Assembly: GCA_022574595.1 (NCBI GenBank)
Contig: JACZRS010000010.1
Span: forward strand, 62,001-126,000
Length of the DNA: 64,000 bases
Source of the DNA: Planctomycetota bacterium
Lineage (GTDB): Bacteria; Planctomycetota; Phycisphaerae; Phycisphaerales; SM1A02
Direction of reading: 5' to 3'
The notes beneath the pieces were generated by a model that was not told the DNA's origin, made no database searches, and saw only the letters and a program-made list of their open reading frames with translations. Shown one piece after another: positions 28,151 through 35,825 of the stretch. The first letter of the stretch is position 1. Each line of letters starts with the position of its first letter. A program made the translations under genes and the position numbers.

Positions 28151-28213
28151 GTGCGCGGTAGTGATCTTGATGATTTTGAGTTTGTAAACGTGCAAATTCG
28201 CTTAGCTCAGTAA
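28151..28213 (+). pseudogene. Right copy of the giant gene's last 63 bases (remnant)
   Basis: The segment encodes VRGSDLDDFEFVNVQIRLAQ plus TAA and is 81 percent identical by base to the end of the giant gene at 25842-25904. Nothing upstream of 28151 resembles that gene. It is either the end of a deleted paralogue or the original gene end displaced by insertion of the island. Confidence 0.75.
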
Positions 28214-28239
28214 TGAATACCTGTCGCAGTAGTGAATAA

Positions 28240-30246
28240 TTAAAACGGAACAATGGGGGAGCGATCCAGGACACCAATGCGCAGTCGCGTTGGATGTTTT
28301 TCGGATCTATATACGCGAATCGTGGCTTTGGTAAAGTCGCTTTCATCTGCAAAGAAAATGTTGTCTACGTATTTCTGTGGATTGCGATCCACCAGCGGGA
28401 ACCATGTGCTTTGGATCTGCACCATGATACGGTGACCTTTTTTGAACGTATGTAATACGTCCAGCAGTTCCAACTTTATGCTTGTAGGCTCGTTGGGAAT
28501 GAATGGCTCTGGATGCTCGTAGCTATTTCGAAATCGGCCGCGAATGACTTCGCTACGAACCATCATTTGATATCCACCCATGCGCATACCTTGCTGTGTG
28601 AAATCGGAGTCCTTGGCATCGCCGGGGAATACATCGATTAGTTTTACGATCCAATCTCCTGATGAACCTGATGTTGAGACCCAAAGGTCAGCCAGCATTG
28701 GCCCGGCCAGTGTGATGTCTTGCTCAAGTATTTCTGTTTGATACGCAAGTACATCTGGCCGACGAGCTGCGAAGCGCTGGTCATCTGTCATATAGTTTCG
28801 CGTCATGCCTCCATTTATATCTTCCGTAAACGGAACGGGTTTATCAGGATCGCTTATGTATTCATCGAAACCTTGGCTTTGCTTGGGCGCAGAGAACGAA
28901 AGCCCAAGATCACTTTGCATATAGAGATACTTGGTCGAGACTTGTTGTGGAGGCCAATGATCGAATTTCCGCCATTGGTTTATGCCAGTTTCAAATACAT
29001 ACGCTTCGGGAAGGTCTAATTCACCTTGGCCTTTTAAGTGATAATTAAAAAACGGTAGTTGTATATTTTCTTGGAAAAATAGCGAATGTTTCTCGCCAAA
29101 ATCTACGTTTCCGAGATGATCTCCATCGGTGCGATTCCACCCACCATGTCGCCAAGGCCCCATTACAAGGGAGTTGGCAACTGATGGGTTGTTCTTCTCG
29201 GTTTCTTGATAGATTTTTAGTGGGCCATAGAGGTCTTCCGCATCGAACCATCCACCAACGGTTAGAACAGCCGGCGGCACATTATTTAGATGTGGCAGGA
29301 TATTCTGAGCTTGCCAGAATTCATCATAATTCGGGTGCTGAACCATCTTGTCCCAGAAATCAATTTCACCATGTAGATATTTCTTGTTGGCGTTCTTCAG
29401 CGGCCCCATATCCATATAAAACTGGTAACCATCTGGTGTAGGAAAATCAAAGCTTCGCCCTTTTGGGGTAGTAGTTGGCTCAGGTCTGGCGTGGCCGAAG
29501 CTTGATATGAATCTGAAGCCGTGAGGCAGGAAAAATGCCCCGTGATGATGAAAATCATCAAAAAACCAATCCGCGATAGGAGCTTGTGGTGATACAGCTT
29601 TAAGAGCAGGATGGGCCTCGATCATGCCTGCTGCTACATAAAATCCTGGATAGGAAACACCCCACATTCCTACTTTTGCATTATTATTGGAGATATTTTT
29701 AATTAGCCAATCAATAGCGTCAAAAGTGTCGGAGCTTTCATCAATTTCGTAAGGGCGTTGTTTGGTTTCGAGATGAGGTCTCATGTTTACAAAATCGCCT
29801 TCAGACAAGTACTTGCCTCTAACATCTTGATAAACAAAGATATACCCCTCCTTCTGAAAATGCTTGGAAGGACCAAGTGAGCTTCGGTATTTGTCTTCAC
29901 CGTAAGGCCTAATGCTGTAAGGGGTCCTAAACATCAAAATTGGATAGGTTTGAGTCTTATCCTTTGGCTCGTAAATGGAAGTGAAGAGCTTCACACCATC
30001 GCGCATCCGAATCAGGACATCCCTCTTGGTATAGTGCGTTTGCACAGTGTCCGGTTCATCAGGAGCAATCTGGGGCGTATCAGTAGTGGTGAATTGAGGC
30101 GAAGATTGAGTCGTCTGGACACTAAAAATACCTTGTGTGGAAGATCCCTGCTTGTAACAGGATGCTGATACAAGTAAGACTGTTATTAATAGCACATAAA
30201 CAGTCTTTTGGTTGAAAAATAGTCTATTTCTACATCCAAGCGTCAT
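28240..30246 (-). CDS. Secreted X-Pro dipeptidyl-peptidase/CocE-type hydrolase (S15 family)
   Basis: The 668-residue protein has an N-terminal signal sequence that may be a lipoprotein type (VLLITVLLVSASC near residues 17-29). The CocE/NonD hydrolase domain follows: RMRDGVKLFTSIYEP, FRTPYSIRPYG, the nucleophile elbow GMWGVSYPGFYVA, and WRHGGWNRTDGDHLG near the catalytic histidine. The C-terminal jelly-roll domain typical of S15 enzymes ends near RIGVLDRSPIVPF. It probably acts outside the cytoplasm on peptides or acyl esters. It is read convergently with the island and divergently from the M3 peptidase. Confidence 0.85.
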   Translation of the reverse strand: MTLGCRNRLFFNQKTVYVLLITVLLVSASCYKQGSSTQGIFSVQTTQSSPQFTTTDTPQIAPDEPDTVQTHYTKRDVLIRMRDGVKLFTSIYEPKDKTQTYPILMFRTPYSIRPYGEDKYRSSLGPSKHFQKEGYIFVYQDVRGKYLSEGDFVNMRPHLETKQRPYEIDESSDTFDAIDWLIKNISNNNAKVGMWGVSYPGFYVAAGMIEAHPALKAVSPQAPIADWFFDDFHHHGAFFLPHGFRFISSFGHARPEPTTTPKGRSFDFPTPDGYQFYMDMGPLKNANKKYLHGEIDFWDKMVQHPNYDEFWQAQNILPHLNNVPPAVLTVGGWFDAEDLYGPLKIYQETEKNNPSVANSLVMGPWRHGGWNRTDGDHLGNVDFGEKHSLFFQENIQLPFFNYHLKGQGELDLPEAYVFETGINQWRKFDHWPPQQVSTKYLYMQSDLGLSFSAPKQSQGFDEYISDPDKPVPFTEDINGGMTRNYMTDDQRFAARRPDVLAYQTEILEQDITLAGPMLADLWVSTSGSSGDWIVKLIDVFPGDAKDSDFTQQGMRMGGYQMMVRSEVIRGRFRNSYEHPEPFIPNEPTSIKLELLDVLHTFKKGHRIMVQIQSTWFPLVDRNPQKYVDNIFFADESDFTKATIRVYRSEKHPTRLRIGVLDRSPIVPF

Positions 30247-30606
30247 GATGTTGGGCTCCTGTTGGGTTGTCGGGCCTATATAATTGCCTTGCCGGTACTA
30301 TTTTATTTTCGCTCCGCACAACCCACCACCGGCAGGAATAGTCCGAGAGGTATAAGGGTTCACCTGCAGTTTGCAAGCCTTCATTTTGGCATAATGTTAA
30401 ATGTTTTTCAAAATAATTGCCTATGGGTTTTTCAATTTAGCAAAATTTATGTATGCTATTCAATCGCTAGGTGGATCAGAGGCGAGTTGAAGATTTTGGA
30501 ATTTAGCGTCTGTGATGTAATGACGCATGCTAGAGGTAGGCGTTTGTGATGAATCACTCGCTATTTTGTGAGGTTATTGAAAGTGAATTGTTTAAGAAAG
30601 TTTAAT
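30247..30606. other. Divergent gap between two peptidase genes
   Basis: About 360 bases hold the starts of two divergent genes. No convincing promoter, operator or RNA could be identified. A weak ribosome-site-like AAGAAAG precedes the plus-strand start at 30607. Confidence 0.3.
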
Positions 30607-32631
30607 ATGCGTTTTATAATTGCAGTTGCCGTTATGATGTGCTTGAGCGTGTCAACTGCGTTTGGCGATGACTATGAAAATTCGCCAGTCGCGGATGCGC
30701 TTAATCGAGCAGATAAAATGGTGCAGGCTATTGTTGACATTCCTGATCGAAAAAGGAATTTCAATAATACAGTAGGCGCAATAGATGATATTATGGCACA
30801 ACTGGAACTGGACACCAACATGATCCAATTCCTGTCCTATGTGTCTATGGATGAGCAAGAACGCGCAGATGGGCGGAAGGCAACGGAAGATGTTAGTAGT
30901 TGGCTCATCGATGTATCGCAACGCGAAGATTTGTATAAAGCTGTCAAGGCTTACACGAATACGAATCCAAAGTTAAAAGGTGAGCAAAAGCGTCTTCTAA
31001 AATTTACACTTCGTGACTACAAAAGATCTGGAATGGATCTTTCAGTTGAGGACCGAGATCATCTAGCGGATTTGCAAAAAGAAATCTCCCGCCTCAGCAT
31101 AGAGTTTGATCAGAATATTAATGAAGATGAAACCGAAATTCCATTACATCGTGATGAACTTGAAGGTATGTCAGAAGAGTATTTCACGATGCTCGATAAA
31201 AAGCTTAATCGAAACGGGGAGATTTACATCATCGGAATGTCATATCCCGAGTTTAAGCCGATTCAGGATAATTGCACAAATGAGCAAACTCGCAAGAAAG
31301 TATGGCTTTCTTATAAAAGGCGAGGTGGAAAGAAGAACGTTGCCGTGATTGAGCAAATCCTAAAGCTGCGTCACGAAGCCGCTAAATTGCTGGGATATAA
31401 GAGCCCTGCGGACTATGAAACAGAAGTTCGCATGACCAAGAATTCGGCTACGGTTATGGAGTTTTATGATGAATTAAGGCCTTTGGTTCGCAAAAAGGCA
31501 AAGCAGGATTATAAAGAATTTGTAGCAGCCAAACGAAGTCACACGGGTAACCGCGAAGCTGTGCTAGCTCCTTGGGATTTGTCTTTTTATCAAAACTATT
31601 TAAAGAAAACCAAGTATGCTGTGGACTCAGAGATGGTTCGCCAATACTTCCCAATAGATAAGGTTATTGGAGGTCTGTTTAGTATTACTCAGTCTTTGTA
31701 TGGAATTGAGTATGTTGAAATAACAGATGATGTGCGAGATAGGGGTGAAAAGCTTTGGCATGAAGATGTCATGGTGTTTGAAGTCTTTGATACCGATAGT
31801 GGCGAAATGCTTGGCACGTTCTATCTTGATCTACATCCCAGGGACAATAAATATGGGCATGCAGCGCAGTGGGGGCTGGAACAGCACAAGGTGTGGTCTG
31901 ATGGCTCTGTAACAAAGCCTGTGGCAGCGCTTGTTTGCAATTTTTCCGAACCTATTGGAGATAAGCCTGCATTAATGACTCACGATGAAGTAGAGACTTT
32001 TTTCCATGAGTTCGGCCATTGCCTTCATACTATTTTAAGTGAAACTACATACTGGCGGTTTGCGGGAACATCGGTTGAACGTGATTTCGTCGAAGCACCC
32101 TCGCAGATGTTTGAAAACTGGATATGGGATGCTTATATATTGGCTACTTTTTCTAGGCATTACCAAACCAACGAGGTAATACCGGCTGAATTAGTCCAGG
32201 GAATGATAAAAGCACGCCATCTCGGGTCTGGAATGTTGGCGGAACATCAGTTTTATTACGGTCTGGTTGATATGACGTATCACACGGTTGCTCCGGGGGA
32301 AGCTGGGTATACGACTGAGCTTGGTCTGGATATGTTCAGCGAAATTGAGCTTTATGAACGACAGCCGGGCACGCATTTTCAGGCCGCTTTTGGGCACTTA
32401 ACAGGTTATCAGGCAGGGTATTACGGCTATCAGTGGTCCCTGGTCTACGCTTCAGACATGTTCCAGAGATTTAAAGAGCTAGGCATGTTGGATTATGAGG
32501 CAGGGCGATATTACCGCGAAAAGATACTGGCTCGAGGCGGAACTATTGATGGATTAGAATTAGTTCGCGATTATTTGGGACGTGAACCGGATTTATCTGC
32601 GTATCTCGCCCACTTGGGATTGAAAGATTGA
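30607..32631 (+). CDS. Secreted M3-family zinc oligopeptidase
   Basis: The 674-residue protein is read from ATG 30607, giving a clean signal peptide (MRFIIAVAVMMCLSVSTAFG); the frame is also open from GTG 30568. The M3 thimet oligopeptidase zinc motif is HEFGH (His467, Glu468, His471) in THDEVETFFHEFGHCLHTIL, with the downstream region ERDFVEAPSQMFENWIW supplying the third ligand. The N-terminal helical half (KEISRLSIEFDQNINED) and C-terminal GHLTGYQAGYYGYQWSLVYA are typical. It should cleave medium-length peptides in the periplasm, which is unusual because most M3 enzymes are cytoplasmic. Confidence 0.92.
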   Translation: MRFIIAVAVMMCLSVSTAFGDDYENSPVADALNRADKMVQAIVDIPDRKRNFNNTVGAIDDIMAQLELDTNMIQFLSYVSMDEQERADGRKATEDVSSWLIDVSQREDLYKAVKAYTNTNPKLKGEQKRLLKFTLRDYKRSGMDLSVEDRDHLADLQKEISRLSIEFDQNINEDETEIPLHRDELEGMSEEYFTMLDKKLNRNGEIYIIGMSYPEFKPIQDNCTNEQTRKKVWLSYKRRGGKKNVAVIEQILKLRHEAAKLLGYKSPADYETEVRMTKNSATVMEFYDELRPLVRKKAKQDYKEFVAAKRSHTGNREAVLAPWDLSFYQNYLKKTKYAVDSEMVRQYFPIDKVIGGLFSITQSLYGIEYVEITDDVRDRGEKLWHEDVMVFEVFDTDSGEMLGTFYLDLHPRDNKYGHAAQWGLEQHKVWSDGSVTKPVAALVCNFSEPIGDKPALMTHDEVETFFHEFGHCLHTILSETTYWRFAGTSVERDFVEAPSQMFENWIWDAYILATFSRHYQTNEVIPAELVQGMIKARHLGSGMLAEHQFYYGLVDMTYHTVAPGEAGYTTELGLDMFSEIELYERQPGTHFQAAFGHLTGYQAGYYGYQWSLVYASDMFQRFKELGMLDYEAGRYYREKILARGGTIDGLELVRDYLGREPDLSAYLAHLGLKD

Positions 32632-32892
32632 TCAAAGTATGGTATATTATTCACCCCGTTTGTTGGCAAGTAATGTAAATGGTACCTGGATTGGATTCTT
32701 AAGCGGAAGAAATTCTTTAACAGCATTTGCCCTTAGCAATATGTTGACTATAATCGGCAAAACGGGGGAACTAAGACGGGGGTATTCTTTAATATTCGAA
32801 GGGTATGGTGGGGGACTTTCGAATTTAGAGGGAAGTGCTTTGGATCGTAACCAGCACTTTTTAGTAACCGAAAATGCCTATTGGAGAAGAAA

Positions 32893-33555
32893 ATGGCAAA
32901 CAAAAGTACCAAATTATCAGGTAATCAGATTTTAAAGTGGGCAGATGCTCATCACAGGCGCACCAAGAAATGGCCGACCGCGACGTCGGGTAATGTGCGC
33001 GGCGCTTCTGGAGAAACATGGTCGGCAATCAATGCGGCTCTACGAACAGGTAGCCGCGGATTGACGGGCAGAACATCCTTGCCGCAATTACTCGATAAAA
33101 AACGGGGCGTACGAAATCGCCTGGCTCAACCAACTCTGCCTACGAAGAAAATCCTTACATGGGCCGATGCTCATAAAAGGAAAACCAAGAAGTGGCCAAA
33201 TCGCGAATCAGGTAACGTGATTGGCGTTCCTGGTGAAAATTGGTCGGCAATTCATGAAGCTTTGCGACACGGTCGTCGTGGGCATAAGAAAGGCGGCTCA
33301 CTGGCTAAATTCCTGTCAAAGAATCGTGATCGTCCATACCGTAAAAAGGGTGGACCTCTGGCGGTCAAGCAGATTCTTACATGGGCAAAATCGCATCATA
33401 CGAGAACTGGATATTGGCCAACAAAGGATACTGGCAAAATCACCGGTACCGCCAACGAACGTTGGGGCACTATCGATGCTGCACTAAAGGGTGGGTTCCG
33501 CAAAATGCGTGGCGGTTCATCCTTGGCTAAGTTGCTTGATAAGAACTTCGACTAA
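32893..33555 (+). CDS. Three-copy repeat-domain protein of unknown function
   Basis: The 220-residue basic protein starts at ATG 32893 after GGAGA. It is built of three tandem repeats of about 70 residues (about 8-72, 82-146 and 152-216). Each follows the plan ILTWADAHxxRTxxWP, then SGxVxGxxGExWSAIxxALRxG, then RGxxGGSSLAKLL. The positive charge, conserved Trp and helix-rich pattern suggest a nucleic-acid-binding unit like a small helical domain, but this is inference. I associate this repeat with planctomycete genomes. There is no signal peptide. A strong terminator follows. Confidence 0.65.
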   Translation: MANKSTKLSGNQILKWADAHHRRTKKWPTATSGNVRGASGETWSAINAALRTGSRGLTGRTSLPQLLDKKRGVRNRLAQPTLPTKKILTWADAHKRKTKKWPNRESGNVIGVPGENWSAIHEALRHGRRGHKKGGSLAKFLSKNRDRPYRKKGGPLAVKQILTWAKSHHTRTGYWPTKDTGKITGTANERWGTIDAALKGGFRKMRGGSSLAKLLDKNFD

Positions 33556-33583
33556 ATAGATTCTTATTTCTCAGGATTTAGAG

Positions 33584-33623
33584 CGCTTCGCTGACCATTG
33601 GGGTTCAGCGAAGCGTTTTTTTT
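33584..33623 (+). terminator. Intrinsic terminator after the triple-repeat gene
   Basis: CGCTTCGCTGA (33584-33594) pairs perfectly with TCAGCGAAGCG (33605-33615) over a 10-base loop and is followed by eight T (33616-33623). This is a textbook rho-independent terminator about 30 bases after the stop codon. Confidence 0.93.
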
Positions 33624-33710
33624 AATTTTTTCTCCAGATGTCGGTTTGATTGTGCTATGGAATATTTTCTGGTTGATCTATGTCATAAATTGCATGCGAA
33701 TCGGCCTTCT

Positions 33711-33786
33711 AATGTCAAAAACCGCTGTTTTAATTAAAACTTGACATTTTGAAGCTCTCTGGGGAATATATCCCCCCGGGGGGGAT
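33711..33786 (+). promoter_or_regulatory. csoR promoter with G/C-tract operator and nested palindromes
   Basis: TTGACA (33741-33746) with an A/T-rich -10 region near 33764-33770 (GAATATA) forms a probable promoter. AT-CCCCCC-GGGGGGG-AT (33770-33786) lies directly after it and matches the G/C-tract palindromes bound by CsoR/RcnR repressors. Upstream, AATGTCAA (33711-33718) pairs with TTGACATT (33741-33748) around a perfect palindrome GTTTTAATTAAAAC (33727-33740), which may be a second regulator site. Confidence 0.6.
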
Positions 33787-33808
33787 GTTTGTGTAGCGGA
33801 GATACTTT

Positions 33809-34111
33809 ATGACCAAGACAGCTAAGACAAAGAACGCATACTTAAGTGATGAGACCATCAAGACACTCTCTGATGGTTTGAGCCGAATCGAGGGGCACGT
33901 TGGGGCGGTAAAGCGGATGATTCAGGAAAGGCGTTGTTGCGATGAAATTCTCACACAAACTGCTGCAGTAAAGGCAGCATTGAATCGAATCACGATTACG
34001 CTCGTAGAAAAAGAATTACTTACCTGCTTGACAGGTTGCGGTCAGTTTGAGGCTGAGGAGCGTATGGACGCAGCCATGAAGGCTCTCGGGTCCATGCTCA
34101 AGCACGGTTGA
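33809..34111 (+). CDS. CsoR/RcnR-family metal-sensing repressor with a variant metal site
   Basis: The 100-residue all-helical repressor has the family core RIEGHVGAVKRMI (from residue 26), ERRCCDEILTQTAAVKAAL and the last helix with LLTCLTGC. Copper CsoR proteins use Cys-His-Cys. Here the aligned positions are Cys44, Glu69 and Cys73, so the histidine is replaced by glutamate, with extra cysteines at 43 and 77. The sensed metal may therefore not be copper(I). It leads the cassette and probably represses it through the G/C-tract operator just upstream. Confidence 0.85.
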   Translation: MTKTAKTKNAYLSDETIKTLSDGLSRIEGHVGAVKRMIQERRCCDEILTQTAAVKAALNRITITLVEKELLTCLTGCGQFEAEERMDAAMKALGSMLKHG

Positions 34112-34133
34112 GATCGAAAAGGGAATAAGCCCC

Positions 34134-35342
34134 ATGACCAACACCAACGCAACATCTACTACTCAAGAAGTATATTGTCCTGAATGTAGCACCAAGGGGA
34201 AAAAAGTGGAGCGGATAACACTCGAGTCGCTTCTCAATACCGATGCTGTCTTCCAGATCAGCGAAGAGCAGTACCGCTTTTGCGATGCGATCGATTGCGA
34301 GACGGTCTATTTCGGCGACAACGGTATAACGTTCTCAAAAAGAGATCTCACAGTGCGCGTAGGAGTCAAAGAGCGTACTGCGCCACGTCATGTCTGCTAC
34401 TGCTTTGATCACACGATCGAGGAGATCGACGCGGAAGTTCAGGAGACCGGCCAAAGCACGGTTCTCGACGACATCAAGGCTCGCATGAAGACCGCGTGCT
34501 GGTGCGAGACGAAGAATCCGCAGGGATCCTGCTGCCTGGGCACGGTGGACAAGTACGTAAAGCAAGCGATGGCCGAGTATGGGAATAGCCTCGGCGCAAA
34601 TGCACTTAGAGACGAACAGGCGGACTGCTGCGCCGTAGAAGCGCATGAGCACTCACTAAATGAATCAGAGGAAATAGTCATGCAGGATTGCTGTTCAACT
34701 ACGGATACAAGTGTTGACACCAAAGACAAAGGTCAGCGGACTGGGGTGCTTGCAGTGGCAGGGTCGGTTTTGTCCGCTCTTGCCGCCTCAGCTTGCTGCT
34801 GGATTCCGCTCCTACTCATTGCGTTTGGCGTGTCAGTAGGCGGTGTATCCGCATGGTTAGAGCAGTATCGCTGGTTATTCCTAGGGCTTACCGCGATTCT
34901 TCTTGGCACCGGTTTCTACTTCGTTTACTTCCGCAAGCCACAATGTGCTCCGGGAACTGCCTGTGCAATGCCCAATCCAAGGTTTCTGCGATTCAATCGC
35001 GTCATGCTGTGGGTGGCCACGGCGGTCGTCATAGCTACAGCGGCATTCCCGAAGTATGTCGTTTATTTGATACCAGAAGACGAGCCGGCGCAGATCACCA
35101 TTCCAGCCAACCAAGTGGCCACTGCGTCACTGGGCATCGCGGGTATGTCGTGCGAGGCCTGCGCTGTTCACCTCAAGAATGCATTGGTGAAGGTACCAGG
35201 TGTTCTCGATGTGTGGGTGTCTTATGCCGACAGCAACGCGACCATCAGCTTCGACGATACGATGCCACCTTCAGTTACCGATCTAGCAAGCGCTGTCACA
35301 GGAGCTGGCTTTAAATCTGACATAAGTGCAATAAGCCGATAG
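34134..35342 (+). CDS. Fusion: CopZ_N zinc/Fe-S domain, MerT membrane transporter, HMA domain
   Basis: The 402-residue protein joins three modules. Residues 8-160 resemble the N-terminal domain of the CopZ copper chaperone, which binds zinc and a [2Fe-2S] cluster (VYCPECSTKGKKVERITLES, YRFCDAIDCETVYFG, CYCFDH, CWCETKNPQGSCCLG). Residues about 200-315 are a MerT-like mercuric transporter with three membrane helices, the first carrying the Cys-Cys pair (AASACCWIPLLL), plus a CAPGTAC loop. Residues about 335-400 form a MerP/HMA domain with GMSCEAC. An internal ATG at 34680, preceded by GAGGA, could start the MerT-HMA part alone. It follows csoR by 22 bases. Confidence 0.82.
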   Translation: MTNTNATSTTQEVYCPECSTKGKKVERITLESLLNTDAVFQISEEQYRFCDAIDCETVYFGDNGITFSKRDLTVRVGVKERTAPRHVCYCFDHTIEEIDAEVQETGQSTVLDDIKARMKTACWCETKNPQGSCCLGTVDKYVKQAMAEYGNSLGANALRDEQADCCAVEAHEHSLNESEEIVMQDCCSTTDTSVDTKDKGQRTGVLAVAGSVLSALAASACCWIPLLLIAFGVSVGGVSAWLEQYRWLFLGLTAILLGTGFYFVYFRKPQCAPGTACAMPNPRFLRFNRVMLWVATAVVIATAAFPKYVVYLIPEDEPAQITIPANQVATASLGIAGMSCEACAVHLKNALVKVPGVLDVWVSYADSNATISFDDTMPPSVTDLASAVTGAGFKSDISAISR

Positions 35343-35395
35343 GAAAAAGCATGCTCCAATCATCCTACCAACTACCGCTCCAAAGGAGTGGACAC

Positions 35396-35773
35396 ATGAA
35401 CACACTCATCTGTCGAACGTGTGGCTGTTCCTTGGTCAGACTTGGAATCTCCCCTGCTGCGACGACCATGCATGAACATCAAGGCGAACACTATCCCTTT
35501 TGTTGCACCGCGTGTGCCGAGGTGTTCAGGACAGATCCCGAACGATACCTCGTGGAAACGAGTGATCTGATTGTCTGTCCGACCTGTTTGGCTGAGAAAC
35601 CAATCGAATCGGCTGTGACTATGACCATTGACGGTCAGGAAGTCCACTTGTGTCGTTGCCCGTACTGCGTTGAAGTGTTCAAAAAGAACCCCGAGTTTTA
35701 CATACAACGCCTCGAAGGCATTATCCCTAACGACGGTGTACTTGACCATGAGGGATGTTGTGTTCGGCCTTGA
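35396..35773 (+). CDS. Cysteine-rich double TRASH/YHS-like metal-binding protein
   Basis: The 125-residue protein starts at ATG 35396 with AAGGAG upstream. It has two similar zinc-ribbon-like halves: CRTCGC...FCCTACAEVFRTDPERYL and CPTCLAEKP...CRCPYCVEVFKKNPEFYI. The CxxC/CxxC...F...P..Y pattern is that of TRASH or YHS domains found in heavy-metal proteins. It has no membrane helix or signal peptide. Its place between the CopZ-MerT fusion and the thioredoxin-HMA fusion points to metal binding or delivery. Confidence 0.75.
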   Translation: MNTLICRTCGCSLVRLGISPAATTMHEHQGEHYPFCCTACAEVFRTDPERYLVETSDLIVCPTCLAEKPIESAVTMTIDGQEVHLCRCPYCVEVFKKNPEFYIQRLEGIIPNDGVLDHEGCCVRP

Positions 35774-35825
35774 CATTATACATCATGATCTAGACCGTTT
35801 TGCGGTCAGATTCAGGAGCCAAACC

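Noticed and set aside
32639-32935. Open frame between the M3 peptidase and the triple-repeat gene
   Set aside because: It has no ribosome binding site, overlaps the start of the better supported repeat gene and has no recognisable pattern.
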